Shown here: piece after piece, positions 44,619 through 57,300 of the stretch
Position numbering within the stretch: the stretch's first letter is position 1
Layout of the letters: every line of letters starts with the position of its first letter
Origin: Telopea speciosissima
Taxonomy: Eukaryota > Streptophyta > Magnoliopsida > Proteales > Proteaceae
Assembly: GCF_018873765.1 (NCBI RefSeq)
Contig: NC_057925.1
Span: forward strand, 49,612,010 to 49,676,009
Reading direction: 5' to 3'
DNA: 64,000 bases
Notes under the pieces: generated by a model
What the model saw: only the letters and a program-made list of their open reading frames with translations
Database searches by the model: none
Told to the model about the DNA's origin: nothing
Made by a program: the position numbers and the translations under genes

Positions 44619-45912
44619 AACTCAAGACATTGAGCTTTTCTTCCATTGGCTACTAATATGATAAGAAGCCCAAACATAACAGTCAGCAGTGAAGGGAATT
44701 ATTGTTGTGTGTCCCAGATGGTTACAAACGCTCCATCAATGGTATTTTTGTTAGATTCACAAATTCCTGCTTATTTTAAATTTCTCTTAACTTTTCCATC
44801 ATCCAAAGTATTTTTGAGATACCAGTCTATGGGGTTGGATTCGAAAATTACAGAAGGATAGAGGGAGGGAGAGCCGGAGCCAGAGAAGTCAGGGAAAGCC
44901 GGAAGGGAGAGGGAGAGTCTGAGCAGCGGAGTGAGAGGGTTGTCGGAGACGAAGAAGGAGAGGGATAGGGAGAGGAGACTCAGGAGAGTGAAATTACAAG
45001 AAGAAAAAAAGAGTCTAAAGTAGAATGAAAAGTATATGGAGGGCAAAAGTGGAAAAAGAAATTTGGTCACAATAGTGTTGTAACCACTTTAGTTACAATC
45101 ATATAACTCTTTAAATAACTAATGAGGTTAAAATGAACATTTCAACTTTAGGTGTTAACTATGTTTAACGTCAGTGGGAAGATTGATATTTTGATAATGT
45201 TAGGGGTGTTTGTGATATATTGAATACTTATAGGGAGTGTTTATGAAATTTTTTCAAATTTTTAACAGATTTATCTTCCATTAACACCATTCCACTGATA
45301 CAGGATCAGACACGTTTCGATACAAGATTAACCGATATATCCGATCCCTGATCCGATACGGTTTTCTAAACCATGACTCTTATAGTCTTATATGAATCCT
45401 ACGGAATGAGAAGTCCTATCATAATTCATAAGGAGCGACGCCCCTTATAAAAGGAAAACTTATTTTTTTTTGGTAAATTATAAAAGGAAAACTTAAAGTG
45501 AGTGGAAAAGGATATGTTTTTTTTTTGTTGTGTGATCAGACTCTGACTGTGATGGTCGTGCAAAATGTGAACACTAAACAGACATGATATTCTCTTATCA
45601 CTAATTGGGAGTTTTGGATGATTCTAACACCATCATCTTCTTTCTTTTTATTAGCAAAGGAATCTATTCCTTTGCATTACAGGGAATCACCATATGGAAC
45701 TGCTTTTTTTTCTTCCCGAACTTTGTGATCTCTCTCACGCATTCCGGGAAAGTGAATGTGGTGGCAGATTGTTTGGCAGGTTATGCATATTACCAATAGA
45801 AGCATGTTCAGACACCCGCGTGGAGAGACATCTCATCCACCACAATGGATTTAGTTTATGAGTATTTCAAGTTCCAAGTGATATTAATATTGGAGAAAGA
45901 ACCTCACTCTGT

Positions 45913-46264
45913 CGTCCCCCTACACCCTGACACGGGTGTACGAAATGATTGTGTTATGTGTCTAATGAAGTTCACTCTAGTGTATGAGCGTTAGATTGGG
46001 TTAACCTAATATGAGATAGGTTAAAGGGCTTGATTTAACTCGTTTCATCAGTCGGAATTTTTATCAATAAGTCAAAAGCTTCGAAACTAATGGAACGTGT
46101 TAAATCAAGCCCTTTAATCTATCCCATACTAGATTGGCCCAACCTAGCGCTCATACACTAGAGTGGGCTCTATTAGGCACATAATAGATTGTCATATTTT
46201 TTTATCATTTTCAGGGTTTCAGGGGGTGTAACGATTATTTCGCACGATCATATGTCAGGGCGGA
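45913..46264. mobile_element. Foldback MITE, arms over 100 bp
   Basis: Left arm has CACTCTAGTGTATGAGCG, TTAGATTGGGTTAACCTA, AAAGGGCTTGATTTAAC; right arm has the inverted GTTAAATCAAGCCCTTT, TAGATTGGCCCAACCTAGCG, CTCATACACTAGAGTGGGC. Weaker inverted match extends out to CACCCTGACAC / GTCAGGGCGG. No target duplication was settled. Confidence 0.75.
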
Positions 46265-46336
46265 AGGTAGCGTACGCTGCATGTCTGGGTGGAGTTCTCT
46301 TTCCCTATTAATATACTCTCCTACATCAAATATAAT

Positions 46337-46338
<2 letters not shown>

Positions 46339-46370
<32 letters not shown>
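46339..46370. repeat. (GA)n microsatellite
   Basis: About 16 GA units. Confidence 0.95.
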
Positions 46371-46377
<7 letters not shown>

Positions 46378-47399
46378 GGTAAGAAGAAGAAAACCTTTTG
46401 AGAGTCCTGAGAAAATGAGGAAGAGGAAGAAGAGGGAACCATTAGGGCTTGAGGCGATTCTTCTGCGAGGGTGTCTCTGTGAGTGGGCTTGGTTTCGTAT
46501 GCCTTTGTAGTTTGTACCAACTTGGAAAAAATATCGGGACCCTCCTATATTCATATGCTTTTGTCCCAAGTTGTTAATTCGGGAATTGACAAAAAATACC
46601 ATTTATGTTCTGTAATTCCTGTTCTGGGAGGGCATTTGGGACCGGTCTGATTTCTGTAAAACATGAAATTAGAAATTAGACCGGTGTTACCAAATAGAAT
46701 TACACTCTCAATCTGTACTTATGGAGTAGAAATCACTAGAATCATGAGTGTTATCAATCGGGGCCTAAGAATCATTAGTTTCTGTCACAACTGCTTTCTC
46801 AAGGCTAGAGTTTTCTTTATTGTTGAATATAGATCTTCTACACTAATGGTTTTAGGTATTCGTATCAGTATTGGTTGAGGTCGATACTAATTCTTGGCCG
46901 ATCTTGTAGCGGTGTAACGGGTATGGCCCAAAGATTAAAGGGTTAAAAAACTGATTTTTTAAAGAAAATCAAAGGAAAATGGTTTGATACCGTATCAATA
47001 GTGTATCCAATCCCATATCGGTTTCTAGGATAGCCGGTCCAGATCGAATACCCTAAACTTAAACCATGTCTCCACTCCTTGAAAAGAAAGTATTAATTTC
47101 TACCAAAAAAAACAGAAAAGAAAGTATTAATTAGTTTGTACAAAACAACCAATCATTTTAATATACAATACAAGATTCTAATATTTGGAGACAACAGCTA
47201 GCCCCAACCCCCCAAAAAATAAAAAATCCCTGCAAAATAAGTACTCCCAAAACAATATCATTGAGAACTAAGGCAACCTTAATATGTTTTTGTAATGCTT
47301 TAAGGAAAAGGCAGGGGACCTGATAGCTAGCATGTTGGATCACTTATATGCCCAAAGGATAGTGTTTTGGAAGTCTTAAAACACCCAACATGGCGATTG

Positions 47400-48266
47400 T
47401 GTTGGGATTGGAAAATAACTCTCTCTTTCGATGTGAGCACCTTACGAATTGGTATGTGCAAAATCAATAAGAATAAAAATAAAAGAAAAAAGAAAAGAAA
47501 CAATCACACAATAGAGAAGAGATTTACGTGATTCAGCAATGCCGCCTATATCCACGGAGTGATTATCCACCAAGAACAAGAGAAGAAAATAGTATAACAT
47601 TGCAATCTCTCTCCCAAACCAAGTCCGTTGTGCATCCTTTCTCTCTTCCTTTTTGTCACTTGGTCACTCACTCACTCATTCACTCACCTCCTCTTTCTCT
47701 TGGTGTCTCTCCTCTTCTTGCTTCTTACTCTCTTTTTGTATTTTTCACTCACTTGCTATGGAAGACATCTCTTTTATTAGAGAAAACCTACTAATTCTTT
47801 CTATCTCCCTTGTTACGAAAGATTTTTAATTGCTCTCTCCTTAAAAAAAATCCCACTACACACTTCTTCCAATTTTTTTTTTGAAAACTCCACCTTGCTT
47901 AATGTTTTCAACCACTAAACATTTCTATTTACTTGGAAGTCCCGATCTTGCTATGGAAGACAACTCTATTCTTAGAGAAAATCGACTAACTCTCTCTCTC
48001 TATCTTATTATGAAAGATTTCAGTTAATTTTTCTCTCCTTAAAAAAAAACCCACTACACACTTCTTCCAAAATGTTTTTTGGAAAACTTCACTTTGCTTA
48101 ATATCTTCAACCGCTAACCATTTCTATTTACTTGGAAGTTCCAATCTTGTTGATGACTCCACTCTTCTACTTCAAGACTTTTCACCTCCCATTCAAATGA
48201 ACAACCCAAATTAGACAACTGAATCAACCCATCAACTGGTCTAGATACAAGCCATTAAACCCAACA
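47400..48266 (-). repeat. Solo LTR with an internal duplication
   Basis: 867 bp from TGTTGGGATTGG to TAAACCCAACA, between exact GATTG duplications (47395-47399, 48267-48271). The block TTTACGTGATTCAGC...TATATCCACGG reads antisense, so the LTR is probably on the minus strand. Inside, a unit of about 195 bp is tandemly doubled (47752-47946 and 47947-48143; both begin CTTGCTATGGAAGACA and share CCACTACACACTTCTTCCAA). Confidence 0.9.
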
Positions 48267-48271
48267 GATTG

Positions 48272-50100
48272 AACCTTAAGTATTCCCAAATAACCATTGA
48301 TCATTCAACACATCACCACTCAAAATGGTGTGACTTCAATCAGCTGGTTGTTTGATTTTTTTGATCCTTCAGGAGAAAGAATAGTGAGAAAAACAATTTA
48401 ATGCCATTGGATTCTAAAATCCAAAACCAAAAGCTATTTACCAACTTCTATTATTTCTTTAGATGTTAATGAAAAAGACTAGATGGTTCAGTGCTATTGG
48501 ATTCTCAAAATCAAGAATTTTCTTCTATTTTCTTATTGACATCTCTCAAGGTGTCAAATAATTTGTCTATTTATTTTTTTGTTCTTTTAGTCTGACATAC
48601 AAATTCTTTTTTATAATAAAGATAATAATGTCATTTTACATTTGTACTCGAAAATTATGTCACTTTCGACTTAATTTTGAAAATTCTTTTATACCTAACT
48701 TTTGAGAATAACAAATAAGTGTCAAGTTTGAAATATGCTTATAAGAAGTGTCATTCAGATACTTCCAAATCTAAAACTTCACATTAAGCTAGAAGAAAAA
48801 AAGGAAAAAGTTTTCTTCCACTATGGTTGAAGTAAAAGTATGCCCATCTAAGGTTATAAATGCTTTACCCCCTATAGTACGAAGTTGATAATACCTTCTT
48901 CATTGTTCCCCAATACTCTCTACATATCTGAATCCCTTGGGCCACCGTTGGTGAAGAAAAATTGCCTCACAAGATAAAGAATGTTAAAAAGGATTTTCAT
49001 ATGACATGACTGTAGAATTTCTTTAGTCGGACAACAATATTTGTTCTTCCTTTTTTTCTTGCCACATCAAAGTTCACCTACCTTTGAAGCTTTATGGATT
49101 TATTATTTTATTGTCCATATTATCCCCTAGATGTGAAAATTTTTCCCACAATGTCAGTATGAGGAGGAATCTACATGCCATACCAATGATTGTGCAGAGA
49201 ATGGTATCATCTATATAGGGCCCACATGTATGAGAATGGTATCATCTATATAGGATCCACATGAGTCTGAATCGAAGAGAATTTTGTCAGTGTAGTCTCC
49301 ACATTTCATTATGTGAGAGGGCACACATTAAAATTTGCAATCCGACAACGTGCATTTATTTTTCTCCTTTTTTTTTTTTTTAATATTTATTTTCAATTTT
49401 ATTTTTTAGCATTTTAGAGTTGGATGAAATTTTTCTAGGGGTGTCAACGTGTACCGAGTATCGAATACCAAAACCATTTTCTTATCGAATTATCTATACT
49501 GAACTATAACAAAACTGTACCAGTATCCTGAAACCGTACCGATTGACATCTTTACCAGGAATGTTCCTATCTCTTACTACAAATGGAACACCACAGAGGT
49601 ATTTCGAAAAAGGGAAAAAGTTCTCTATCCGGGAGTGTGGCCTACGCCAGCACTCCCATGAGTCTATGTCTCTCCTCCCCATGTAAAAAGACACCTCTAC
49701 CCCTTTGTTTTAAGGAGGAGAGAGATAGACACATGGGAGTACTGGAGTAGGCCACACTCCTGTACATAAAACTGCTTCCCTTTGAAAAATATCACAACCT
49801 AGTTATTATCTTCTCATTTCTTTGTAAATAGAGTACCTTCTAAATTAGAAATTGTTTTCCCAAAATAAAGAAAAACATAAAGAAAATAGGAATTGTTTGC
49901 ATCACAGCTTTCAGTTTTCATGTACTTTTCTTCTGATGGAAGCAATTCGCGGAAGCAACACAACAGCCACTGATAAGACAGAGCACCATCTAAAAATAGA
50001 AAAACTCCCTCCCCCACAAGGCCACAATCATAATTTCAGCAACAGTATGGGGATGTTATAGTAAATTACAAAGTCCAGTGTGGTGTATGGTTGTCCAGTC
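48272..50100. other. Gene-free stretch upstream of the UKL promoter
   Basis: AT-rich, no exon recognised. A phrase GAATGGTATCATCTATATAG is doubled at about 49199 and 49235. A hairpin lies at 49610-49783 and TATCGGT-type repeats at 49440-49550. Confidence 0.55.
49610..49783. mobile_element. Foldback MITE, about 70-bp arms
   Basis: Left arm AAGGGAAAAAGTTCTCTATC, GGGAGTGTGGCCTACGCCAG, CACTCCCATGAGTCTATG and right arm, inverted, CATAGTCTA-like GATAGACACATGGGAGTACTGG, GTAGGCCACACTCCTGTA, AAACTGCTTCCCTTT. The flanks TTTCGAAAA and TTGAAAAAT are similar but not an exact duplication. Confidence 0.7.
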
Positions 50101-50103
50101 TCT

Positions 50104-50245
50104 CCATTGGTTCTACTATAAAACCCCGTTTAGACGATGCGTCATCATCTCCCTCTGTCTGAATCCGTATTGCAGAGTCCTCCAACTGTATCTCACTCTC
50201 ATCAAAGTCTCGGTCTGCGGAATCTCTGATATTCGATTCAGTAGG
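50104..50245 (+). promoter_or_regulatory. Likely UKL promoter and noncoding first exon
   Basis: An inverted CCAAT box (CCATTGG, 50104-50110) and TATAAAA (50117-50123) precede a pyrimidine-rich leader. A plausible first-exon donor, CAG|TAG then GTATCT, lies near 50240-50245. The first coding exon begins 1.1 kb downstream, so the 5' UTR would be split by an intron, common in plant genes. Confidence 0.55.
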
Positions 50246-51368
50246 TATCTTTAAGAATCTGCATTTGCTTGTCTCTGTTTAATCTGCTCTAGAGTTGAAT
50301 CATCTATTGGTTGTTTTGATTGTTTCAGTAGGTTATGCAGACCTGTTGATCTGTACTTGTAACTTTGTTTTAGGCTCCATTTTAGCACCTCGTTCACTTG
50401 GGTTCACCAGAATGGCTTCTCTAAAGATTTAATTTTGTTCGGACATTCACTTTGTTTGATCTCTGTATTGCGGCGTAACTAGTTAGGTTTGATTCACTAA
50501 CATGATTTGTCGATAGGATTCAGTTTATATCGGACTTTATTCCTTTAAGCTCATATAATGAATGTGTTAGAGATAATATTGCAGTTGCTGAATGTCGTAG
50601 TCTTGAGTCCATCAATTTTATATGTGTCTAATGGTGAATCAATTACTATTATGATCCATTACTGCTAAAGCTATTGTTATTCTGTTCACTGTCATTTTGG
50701 GTTAGTGATCTTCAAAACATGGAGGCTTTGGAAGAAAAGGTTAATCGGATCTGAATCTTTATGTTCTTTTAGGAGAAGACTTCGGGTAAACTTGACTTAA
50801 CTAAGCCTTGTTCCAACTACTGGCTTATTGCGGCCATATCTTCTTTAATCTCATAAACACTCGGATGCCTTCTGTCATCATGGCAACTCATTTTCTTTTT
50901 CGCTCCATGTCATTTTAAAACAAACTTGCCTCATATCTCACTCCATGTCTCTCACCCACTAATGCACTATAAGTACCCTTGAATGCATTTATTTTTCATT
51001 GTATCATTATTTTTCTCATAGCAACTAGGTGCTGATTTTGCATGATGCTTCTAGTGGATACTCTTATCAGTTCTTTCTGTTTCATCAATCTAACCGGGTT
51101 ATTGTGTAGTGAATCTATCCAGGGAAAGATTTTGCATAGGGGCAAAACATCAAATTTTCAAAATTCATGTTTCAGATTTTGCTGCTAAAGGGTTTCTCTC
51201 ATTATGTTTTTTTTTTTTTGGTTTCTTTGTACCAGACTACCAGATTGCTTGGTATAGTTCTCATGCAACACGAATGTCTGGATAATCACCAGGGATCATA
51301 TTGTTGATAAGCTTTTCTTTAAGGTACTGACATTTGTTTTCTTTTTGAATTGTTCTACGATTGCAGAT

Positions 51369-54300
51369 ATGGATTCTAAATCAGCTGTAGATATACTGGA
51401 AGCTTCATCAGGGGTTCATTTTTCTGGATTTCACTTGGATGGAATAGAGCTAAGAAATACTGAGGTGGAGCAACCGACAACCTCAGAAACTGGATCTGTG
51501 CAGAAGCAACCTTTTATAATTGGTAAGCATTCAATCAGAATTTTTCAAAAATGCAAATATAATATGGGAGAGGGATAGGCACACCGCCCATGTGTGGCAC
51601 CAATGGGGGTGCAGGACGGAGCATCATATAGGAGGGGCAGGGGGTCATTTCAAAGGGTGAAGAGAGAGTTACACACGGTGGTGGCTGCTCAGCCTTTTCC
51701 CATATAATGTTATGTTGTTCGGTTTGGTAAGTGCATTCATCCTCAGTGTACTAGTGTAGAAACTATCCTTTTCCCAGACGCTGGCTTCAATTGTAGCTGT
51801 TTCACTTTTAACAGAGAGATCTAAAGCTGATATATAATTCATATAATCCCCAGAAAAATGGAAGATCTGCACAGAGGTACTGCAATGCCATGTGGATGTA
51901 GAAGTAGTTGTCAAGGCGTTGCTAGGGCGGGCGCCTTGGACGCCTTGTTGGTGTTGCCTTGATTTTGGACCCTCTCTATCGCCTTGGGTTGCCTAGACGC
52001 CGTGACAACTATGTGTAGAACTGATATCTAAGATGCATAAAGTCTCTGGAAGAAGTCTTTCACGCAGTAGTAATGAGAGTATGACATTTTTATGAAGTTT
52101 TTGAAAACAATCAACTGGCTTTACCTTTTTTCAATGAACCAAATCCATTGAAAAAGCTACTTTTACTTGTACAATCTTCACCCGGTGAAGAGAAAAAGTA
52201 TGTGCTAATGCTCAAGAGGTTTCCCACGTCTGTTGAGAAGTTCTTTTCCCTGTAGAAGAAGAATTGCTTCCCAAAATAAAAAAAGGAGAGGAAAAGAATA
52301 GGAAAAAAGAGGGGGAAAAAATAAAAATAAATAAAGACAAGAAGAGAAAAGAAGTGTTTTGTGCTACTATTTATTCCCCCAATATAGGCCCTTTTGTACT
52401 TATTGAAAATAACTATGTGCATTCTTTGACTTAGGTTTGTGTTGAGTTCAGTAGAGTAACTATCTAGCAGACTAGCACAGATGTTCTTATAAAAGTGCAA
52501 ACATTTGTGCACCGTATCATTTTTGTGAAGTCTGACATAGTTATTATTAAGAGTTCTGTTGAGATAACCGTGTCATAGTCTAGTTGTCAACACACCTTAC
52601 TTTTAGGGTTTTCCCTCTACCTTTTTTACCTTGCTAGGGTTGTAACTTCACTATAAATAAAGCTGACCTCTGTCATTAATGACAAATCGAATCATTCCCT
52701 GAACCTCTGATTCTCAACTTGGTATCAGAGCTCAAAACCCTAAAAGTTTTATTTTCCTCTTTTCTTGAGTTGTTCTTTTCCGCAGCCATTGCCGTTGCCG
52801 CCCATGGGGCCTCCAACCTTCTCATCTAGCATGGTAGACTAGACCTGAACTATGCCTCAGTAACCTTACTAACAACATCGCGCCTCCTCACTGCAACTTC
52901 TCCCACCGTTAATCTCTTCCAGTGAACAGTGTTCACCGTCTTTGTCAGACAACCGCCGATCGTGATTGGTCCTTTGCCGCTGCCGCCGCTCCCTCGCCGT
53001 GACTCTCTTGGTCACTGCGCCTTACCGCAGAGTCTCCCCCTTTGCGCTGCCGCCGCTACTTCTCGAAGCGACTCTATTGGTTGCTAAGCCTCATCGTGGG
53101 GTCTTCTCTCCTACGCTACCACCGCTGCCGCATTCGACTCTCTTGGTCGCCGCACCTCACCGTGGGGTTTTCCTCCCTTGCGTTGCCGCCGCTGCCGCTC
53201 CCTCTCCCTCTCCGTGACTTTCTTGGTTGTTGTGCGGCTTGCGCCTCATTGCCAGCGTCACCGCCGCTGGCGCTGCCGTTGCTCATCGTGTCGTGACCTC
53301 TCTTGGTCGTCCTCTCCTCGTCTCGATCTCCGAGATCACGCCTCACCACTGACGTCTCTGCCATAGGTGTTGCCGCTGTCGTGACCCTTGGTCACCTTTG
53401 CTTCGATCCCGCCGCTGCGATCTCCCTTGCCGCTATCTCTCTTGGTTGCCTTTAACGCAACCCAACCCAACCCCACCTTTTTGTTGTTGGTACTTGTTGA
53501 GGTTTTGGTGTCTTGACTTATGATGATGGATTGCTATGTGGAGCCTTCGTGATTCACTTGTCGGACCCGCTTCGGACTATCGCAGGGTACGGTGGGGGTT
53601 AAGGGACGGCAGCCCCCGAGGAAAATTTTTAAGGACTATATGGGTATTTCGGTAAATTTCCTGTATAGGGTTTTTTGCTATAAATCTATAGCGAGAGTTC
53701 TTTCCCAGTATTGAAAAATCAGGAGAGAGGTGTGAGGAACGAGCGACTGTAACCCTATTCTCCATTGATAGTGAAACAGATCTCATCTCACCGTGGACGT
53801 AGGCAACCTTGCCGAACCACTTAAATCTTTGTGTGTATTGTGTGATTGTGTTTGCGATTTCCATTATTCTCTGCATCGTGTTAGGTTTCACAGGTACTCT
53901 CCTATTTGAGTCTTTTGCTTTTTGGACACAATGATTGACTAAAATACCAGTGACACCTACTTCGGAGTAACAGATGTGCGCCCACTTGGTCGTTTTGGTC
54001 TCCTTGGCCACCATCACATTCTTCAACCTGGCCCTATCAAGTTGAATGGTCAAAACTACCTTACTTGGTCTCGCATTTTATGGGAACAACTCTGGCCTTA
54101 TCACAGGAGATACTCCCAAGCCCACGGATCCTACTGCTGCTGCTAACATCAGGTCAGCTAATGATGCATTGGTCATGTCATTCTTACTCAATTCTATGGA
54201 GCTTTCTATCAGCCACAACTTTGTCTTACTCTATTTTGCTAAAGAGATATGGGATACAGTTAGACAAACCATTCTCAGACAAGGCACTATGTCCAAATCT

Positions 54301-57300
54301 ATGAGATACGTCGACAGGTTCGTGCCACTACGCAAAAGGAGATGTCCCTCACTGCATACTATTTTACTTTGAATGCTCTTTGGCAACAACTGAATTTCTA
54401 TCATCCAGTTCCAATGGTCCACCCTGATGATGTTGGTACCTTTCAAAAGGAGAGGGAGATGGAGAGTGTTTATGATTTTGTGACTGGCATAAACCCTGAG
54501 TATAATCAAGTTCGAGTTCAGATATTAGGGCGTGACACATTCCCTACTCTACTTCAGGCATACAACATGGTTGAGTTAGAGGAACATCGTCGGACTGTTA
54601 TGATGCCATTGTTTGGTCCGGTGCTATTTGCCTTAGTCACTACACCTACACCACCAGTTGTGGATTCCTCAGAGGTTCCTCTCCTCTACACAAGAATCAG
54701 TTAAATGCTATTATTGTGGTCGCCCTTGTCACACACAGGAAACTTGTTGGAAGCTCTATGGGCGTCCCAAAGGGGGTTGCAATAGCAAATAGGGCAATGT
54801 TCGTTCCCAGGCTCATCTCTCTGAGGTTCTTGAGAGTAACCCTGCTACCTCTACTACAATACCTTTTTCTCCAGATCAAATGGGTACAATTCAACAATTG
54901 GTGACACAAAAACACATTGATTCTTCCTCTTCTCCTCCTATCTCCAACCTTGCTCAGTCAGGAAATTTCCATATGTCTTCTACTACATGTCCCTTATGGT
55001 TACTTGACTTGGGTGCTACAAACCATATGACTAGTAACTAAGAGGTTTTCCGTACTTATTCTCCTTGCTCTGGCCGGGATAAGATACGTATTGCCAATGA
55101 GTCTATGTCCTCTATCTCTGGTAAAGGTTCAGGTTCCTGTTCCCCCACAATCTCTCTTTCGTCTATTTTACATGTCCCAAAATTATGTGCTAATTTACTT
55201 TCCATTTATCGTTTGATAGTTGAATTAAACTGTTTTGTTCAGTTCTTCTCTACTCATTGCCTATTTCATGATCTGGTGGCGGGCACAACGATTGGGTATG
55301 ATCGGGTTCGTGATGGGCTTTATTACTTGGAATCTCCACCAGTGTTGACTTCCCCTGCTTCAACTCATACCATTTTCTCAGATAGCGTTCTAACTCAACT
55401 CCACCAATGGCACCGTCATATGGGACATCCCTCTTTTCATGTTTTATGTTCTATGTTTCCTGATTTAGTTAAAATTTATGGTTTGGAACAACTTCATTGT
55501 GATGTGTATGAATTTGCTAAACACACGAGAACCTCTTATCCTCTTAGTGATAATAAGAGTGATTCTCCTTTTTCAATTATTCATTATGATATATGGGGTT
55601 CTTTTTGGACCGTTGATCGTAATGATTTCCGTTGGTTTATTACTTTTATTGATAATTGCACACGTCTCACATGGGTTTATCTTCTCCATAATAAATCTAA
55701 TACTTTCTCTTATTTTCAGCCTTTCCATGCCATGATTCGAACATAGTTCAATGCCACTGTTCTGGTCCTTCGAAGTGATAATGGCATAGAGTATATTGAT
55801 GGTCAGTTTCAATAGTACCTTGACCCTCATGGTATTCTCTCCCAACCTCTTGTGTTAAGACACTAGATCAAAATGGCATTTCTGAGTGAAAAAATCGTCA
55901 TCTCCATGACGTAATTCGTGCCTTGATGTTCACTACTGGTGTCCCTAAAACCTATTGGGGAGATGCTATTCTCACTGTTGCATACCTTATCAATAGGGTG
56001 CCCTCTAGTGTTCTTAATTTTAAGACACCTCTATCTTTTCTCCCAGGCCCTACTATTGCTTCCTCCCTACTTCCTAAATTTTTGGGTGCGTCTGCTTTGC
56101 CCATAACTCCTCTCTGACTCGGCGCAAGTTAGATCCTCGTGCTATTCAGTGTATTTTCCTTGGTTACTCGGCCTCTCAAAAGGGTTACAAGTGTTATCAC
56201 CGTCCTTCTCGCCGACTTTATGTGGCCATGGACGTTACCTTCCACGAGTCTGAACCATACTTCACGACACCTCTTCAGGGGGAGAGTCTTGAGGAAGAGC
56301 CTCCTTTAGTTATTGATACACTCCCAATTCAGGGGGAGCATACGCATACTGATGATGGTAAGGGGGAGACACTGGTTCAGCCGGTTCAGGATGTGATAAC
56401 CTACACTCGGAATAGATCCAAGACTTCCACCAGATTCGCCCTTACCATTAGGTAACATATCTCCTGCATCTGATAGTGTTCCTGATAATATTAACCCTAT
56501 GCATGATGAGTGTCCCATTCCTATTTGAAAAGAAGTTCGCTCATGTACTCAACATCCCATTTCCCATTTTGTTTATATCGGGCTTTTATTTCCTCGTTGT
56601 CCTTTGTGTCTATCCCACATGATTGGAAAGAAGCCATCAAAGATCCAAAGTGAAAGGCTGCCATGCTAGAAGAAATGCAGGCTTTAAACAAAAATGGTAT
56701 CTGGGAACTTGCCCCTTGCCCTGAAGGGAAGAAATTAGTTGGATGCAAATGGGTTTTTACAGTCAAGAAAAGGGTAGATGGTACTATTAAGAGATACAAG
56801 GCACACTTGGTTGCCAAGGGCTACACTCAAACCTATGGGATCAATTATCAAGAAACCTTTGCACTTATGGCAAAGATGAACTCTGTTGGGGCATTGTTGT
56901 CTTGTGCTGCCAATCTTGGGTGGAACCTTTAACAATTGGATGTCAAGAATGCATTTCTTAATGGAGACCTTGAAGAAGAAGTCTACATGGACATACGTCC
57001 TAGTTTTGTGTCCACATCTACTGTTGGCCGTGTTTGCAACCTACAAAAGTCATTATACGGTCTTAAACAATCTCCTAGGGCATGGTTTGGTCGATTCCTG
57101 AAAGCTATGCAGAAGTTCGGGTATCGACATAGTCAAGCTGATCACACCTTGTTCTTGAAAAGGATTGGTAGCTAGATTACAACACTCATTGTTTATGTAG
57201 ATGATATAATGATTACTGTCAACCTATTAAAGGGCCATGCGTTTTGTACTACCATTAGGATCAAATCTGAAGGAAGTGGCAACAGTGATGCTAAGATCTC

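Larger units (their letters stand above)
43199..45255. mobile_element. Mutator-like element 3
   Basis: Inverted ends GAGAAAATTTCATGGACACC and (reversed) GAAAAAATTTCATAAACACT, with inverted similarity over roughly 130 bp (CAATATATCA, ACATT(G/A)TCAAAATATCA). Flanked by a perfect 9-bp duplication AAATTTTTA at 43190-43198 and 45256-45264. No transposase is seen. Inside lie a SINE, a foldback MITE and a tiny retroposon, each later arrivals. Cargo from a host gene is possible around 43680-44190 and 44840-45000 (a Ser/Leu-rich frame on the minus strand) but not recognised. Confidence 0.85.
45265..47394. other. Gene-free stretch between MULE-3 and a solo LTR
   Basis: Contains TATCGGT-type degenerate repeats (45290-45375, 46850-47060), a foldback element (45913-46264) and a (GA)n run (46339-46370). 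A short frame ending about 45798 reads GKVNVVADCLAGYAYY, reminiscent of the end of a LINE-associated RNase H domain, but it is too short to assign. Confidence 0.5.

Noticed and set aside
44771..45070. Ser/Leu-rich 99-codon minus-strand frame as a captured gene
   Set aside because: Low-complexity pyrimidine-rich DNA explains it; no motif recognised.
45605..45799. Possible RNase H domain end (VADCLAGYA)
   Set aside because: Only about 20 residues resemble the domain and no other part of a LINE is nearby; kept as a remark only.
33170..46370. Short direct repeats that might suggest a CRISPR array
   Set aside because: They are GA/CT microsatellites and MITE arms without regular spacers, in plant nuclear DNA.
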